Made by a program: the position numbers and the translations under genes | Origin: Podila epigama | Taxonomy: Eukaryota > Mortierellomycota > Mortierellomycetes > Mortierellales > Mortierellaceae | Assembly (NCBI GenBank): GCA_015679605.1 | Contig: JAAAVE010000164.1 | Span: 1-20,435, forward strand | Reading direction: 5' to 3' | DNA: 20,435 nucleotides | Shown here: positions 19,501-20,435 of the stretch, piece after piece | How the letters are laid out: each line of letters opens with the position of its first letter | Position numbering within the stretch: position 1 is the stretch's first letter | Notes under the pieces: generated by a model | Databases searched by the model: none | The model's input: only the letters and a program-made list of their open reading frames with translations | What the model was told of the DNA's origin: nothing

Positions 19501-20433
19501 ACGACCAGTTTCTCGAGCCAGGATGTCGTTAAAAAACCGATCTTCCCCAGTGGTATTGCTAGTCATGGCGCACGTCCTAACTTGGGTAGAAAGCTTGTCT
19601 ACCATATCACGAAGCGTCGTATGAGCATCGCGGATGCGGGTAAGAGGCTGATAGAAGAGTCGAACAATGGCCAGGAGGGCGCGCTGCAAAGATGTGACAA
19701 TGCGCATGTGTGGGTCTTCGCGAAGGAGTTGGGCTGCACCAATACTTGTGTCCTCAAGCGAGCCTTGTTGGACAAGCGAATCCATGCAAGGGATAACACC
19801 CTCCTCAAGGAACTGTCGGCGGTAATCGTAGACAGTGGCGTAAATCTTGTTGGACTCACCACTCATGGTCGACTGACACAAGGATTCCCTGGTCAGAGCT
19901 CCGATTAGAGGCAAGATAACAAATTGAAAGGAAAGCCTTGGGTAGGTGTCGGCATTTTCAGTACCCATCGGCATCAACAGAATCTCTTTGAGTCGGGTAC
20001 TGCCAAGATCAGAAGCCAGGGCAGAGATGAGGTCAGACATGTCGACATCGTGGTGGTTTGAAAGATTTACCAGACACGAGTTGACGAAGTGCCGAATCTG
20101 ACGCTGCTTACGAAAGGGGGTAAAGTCTCGTTTTTTGAGAACCCACTGGGCAAAACTTTGGATCTCTTGCGCCACTGGAGTGGCCACAATGACGTCGTCG
20201 GTACCATCGCAAGCAACCTGAAGGGTGGTCGTTCGAGAGGCAGCTGTAATAGCGACCTTGTTTTCCGCTGAAATGTGGCCCCGTCCTCGACCGTAACCAT
20301 GTCCTCGAGTGTTTCCTCGGCCCCGAGAGTGACCTTGATCATGGTCTTGACCTCGTCCTCGTCCTCGGCCTCGACCTCGACCTCGACCGGAGCCATGTGA
20401 AGAACCTTGTGGGTTATCTTGTCGTCTTGACAT
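13535..20433 (-). CDS. ZNFX1/Hrr1-like SF1 RNA helicase with NF-X1 and RZ zinc fingers (frame interruptions)
   Basis: Inferred exons (minus strand): 20433-18324, 18230-16540, 16443-16062, 15956-13777 and 13675-13535, about 2167 residues after correcting the frame twice. Homologues are animal ZNFX1 (antiviral RNA sensing, small-RNA inheritance) and fission yeast Hrr1 (RNAi heterochromatin); a nuclear or perinuclear RNA-silencing role is inferred. Residues ~17-54 are GRGRG/RGG repeats. A helical region follows, then the conserved block DIADISILPT, PFLPSNGIP, GWKRQIDIHFR. Helicase motifs: Walker A GPPGTGKT at ~704-711, motif II EEAG at ~1026-1029, motif III LIGDHKQLRP at ~1049-1058, QRRMRP, TIDNYQGEEAK, and motif VI NVLLSRAKHG at ~1304-1312. 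Several Cys/His-rich NF-X1 fingers span ~1370-1650, then a RING-like CGHAF...CPSCRKPI, a helical region, and a C-terminal RZ finger. One frame break lies near 19183. A second (or a 28-nt intron) lies at 17971-17998. The ATG is 2 bases from the window edge, so more 5' sequence is possible. Confidence 0.9.
13676..13776 (-). other. ZNFX1-like last intron, inside the RZ finger
   Basis: Minus-strand donor gtaaga and acceptor ggctag, 101 nt, phase 0, with an ACTAAC-like branch site near 13710. Joining NGHT to FIIDDCGMAMQ restores the RZ finger spacing C-x3-H-x15-C-x2-C. Confidence 0.92.
15957..16061 (-). other. ZNFX1-like intron 3
   Basis: Donor gtacgt and acceptor caatag, 105 nt, phase 1. It splits a cysteine codon within an NF-X1 finger and joins HTCPLQ to CHPDDKAHQLVKC. 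Confidence 0.92.
16444..16539 (-). other. ZNFX1-like intron 2, GC-AG type
   Basis: After CAG the intron begins gcaagt and ends attag, 96 nt, phase 0. Joining gives TIDNYQ-GEEAKIIIISLVR, the expected helicase motif V. No nearby GT donor keeps frame. Confidence 0.88.
17971..17998 (-). other. Frame change: T7 homopolymer indel or 28-nt mini-intron
   Basis: Upstream, the frame reads KYQLNALTEG; downstream a different frame reads TLRDVFSELEDL. Removing one T from the T7 run gives ALTEGVDKPFFVRQTLRDVF without a break. Alternatively a 28-nt intron (gttgac...gacag) would also restore frame, but it is four times shorter than other introns here and its donor is poor. Confidence 0.7.
18231..18323 (-). 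other. ZNFX1-like intron 1, inside Walker A
   Basis: Donor gtaagc and acceptor actag, 93 nt, phase 2. It joins SIIN to GPPGTGKTW, splitting the first glycine codon of the Walker A motif. Confidence 0.93.
19180..19186 (-). other. Frameshift in a conserved block of the ZNFX1-like gene
   Basis: The minus strand reads GWKRQIDIHFR in one frame, then LYREDILNTFRASVKDF in another, with no room for an intron. One extra T at the cgttg (around 19182-19183) would restore a continuous family-like reading. Uncorrected translation stops eight codons past the break, at a TGA around 19164. Confidence 0.88.
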
Positions 20434-20435
20434 CT

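Overview
The window looks like nuclear DNA of a filamentous fungus, most likely an early-diverging Mucoromycota lineage. My best guess is Mortierellaceae, from recalled protein style and not from a search. The evidence is: five protein genes, most split by short GT-AG introns (about 93-137 nt), several with CTAAC-type branch points; long C/T-rich leaders before start codons; AATAAA-type poly(A) signals; microsatellite-rich spacers; and families typical of such fungi.

Layout, left to right. (1) 376-3436 (+): a two-exon gene for a 974-residue protein of unknown function with a leucine-rich-repeat-like C-terminus. It resembles an expanded family I recall from Mortierella-type fungi. (2) 3863-8952 (+): a six-exon gene for a 1512-residue Sac3/GANP-type mRNA-export scaffold (TREX-2 complex), with RGG/FG-like low-complexity flanks and a Cdc31/Sus1-binding-like helix. 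(3) 9947-12259 (+): a seven-exon gene for a 532-residue FAD-dependent monooxygenase of the PHBH fold. It contains an inferred 11-nt microexon coding the conserved Gly-Asp motif region. (4) 12461-12856 (-): a small Cys-containing protein with a C-terminal hydrophobic tail, unknown. (5) 13535-20433 (-): a very large ZNFX1/Hrr1-like SF1 RNA helicase with an NF-X1 zinc-finger array and a C-terminal RZ zinc finger. It begins at the very edge of the window and has five exons.

The genes form no evident operon or cluster. Two encode nuclear RNA-handling proteins (Sac3 in mRNA export, the ZNFX1-like helicase in small-RNA silencing or RNA defence), but their proximity is probably chance. Genes 3 and 4 converge on a short AT-rich 3' region, and genes 4 and 5 are in tandem on the minus strand.

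Most noteworthy: the ZNFX1-like gene needs one frame correction in a highly conserved block (near 19183), and either a second correction in a T7 run or a 28-nt mini-intron near 17971-17998. It also has a GC-AG intron, and its last exon lies hidden on the minus strand at 13535-13675, restoring a complete RZ zinc finger. All exon structures here were inferred from frame, splice motifs and remembered family conservation. No transcript evidence was available.
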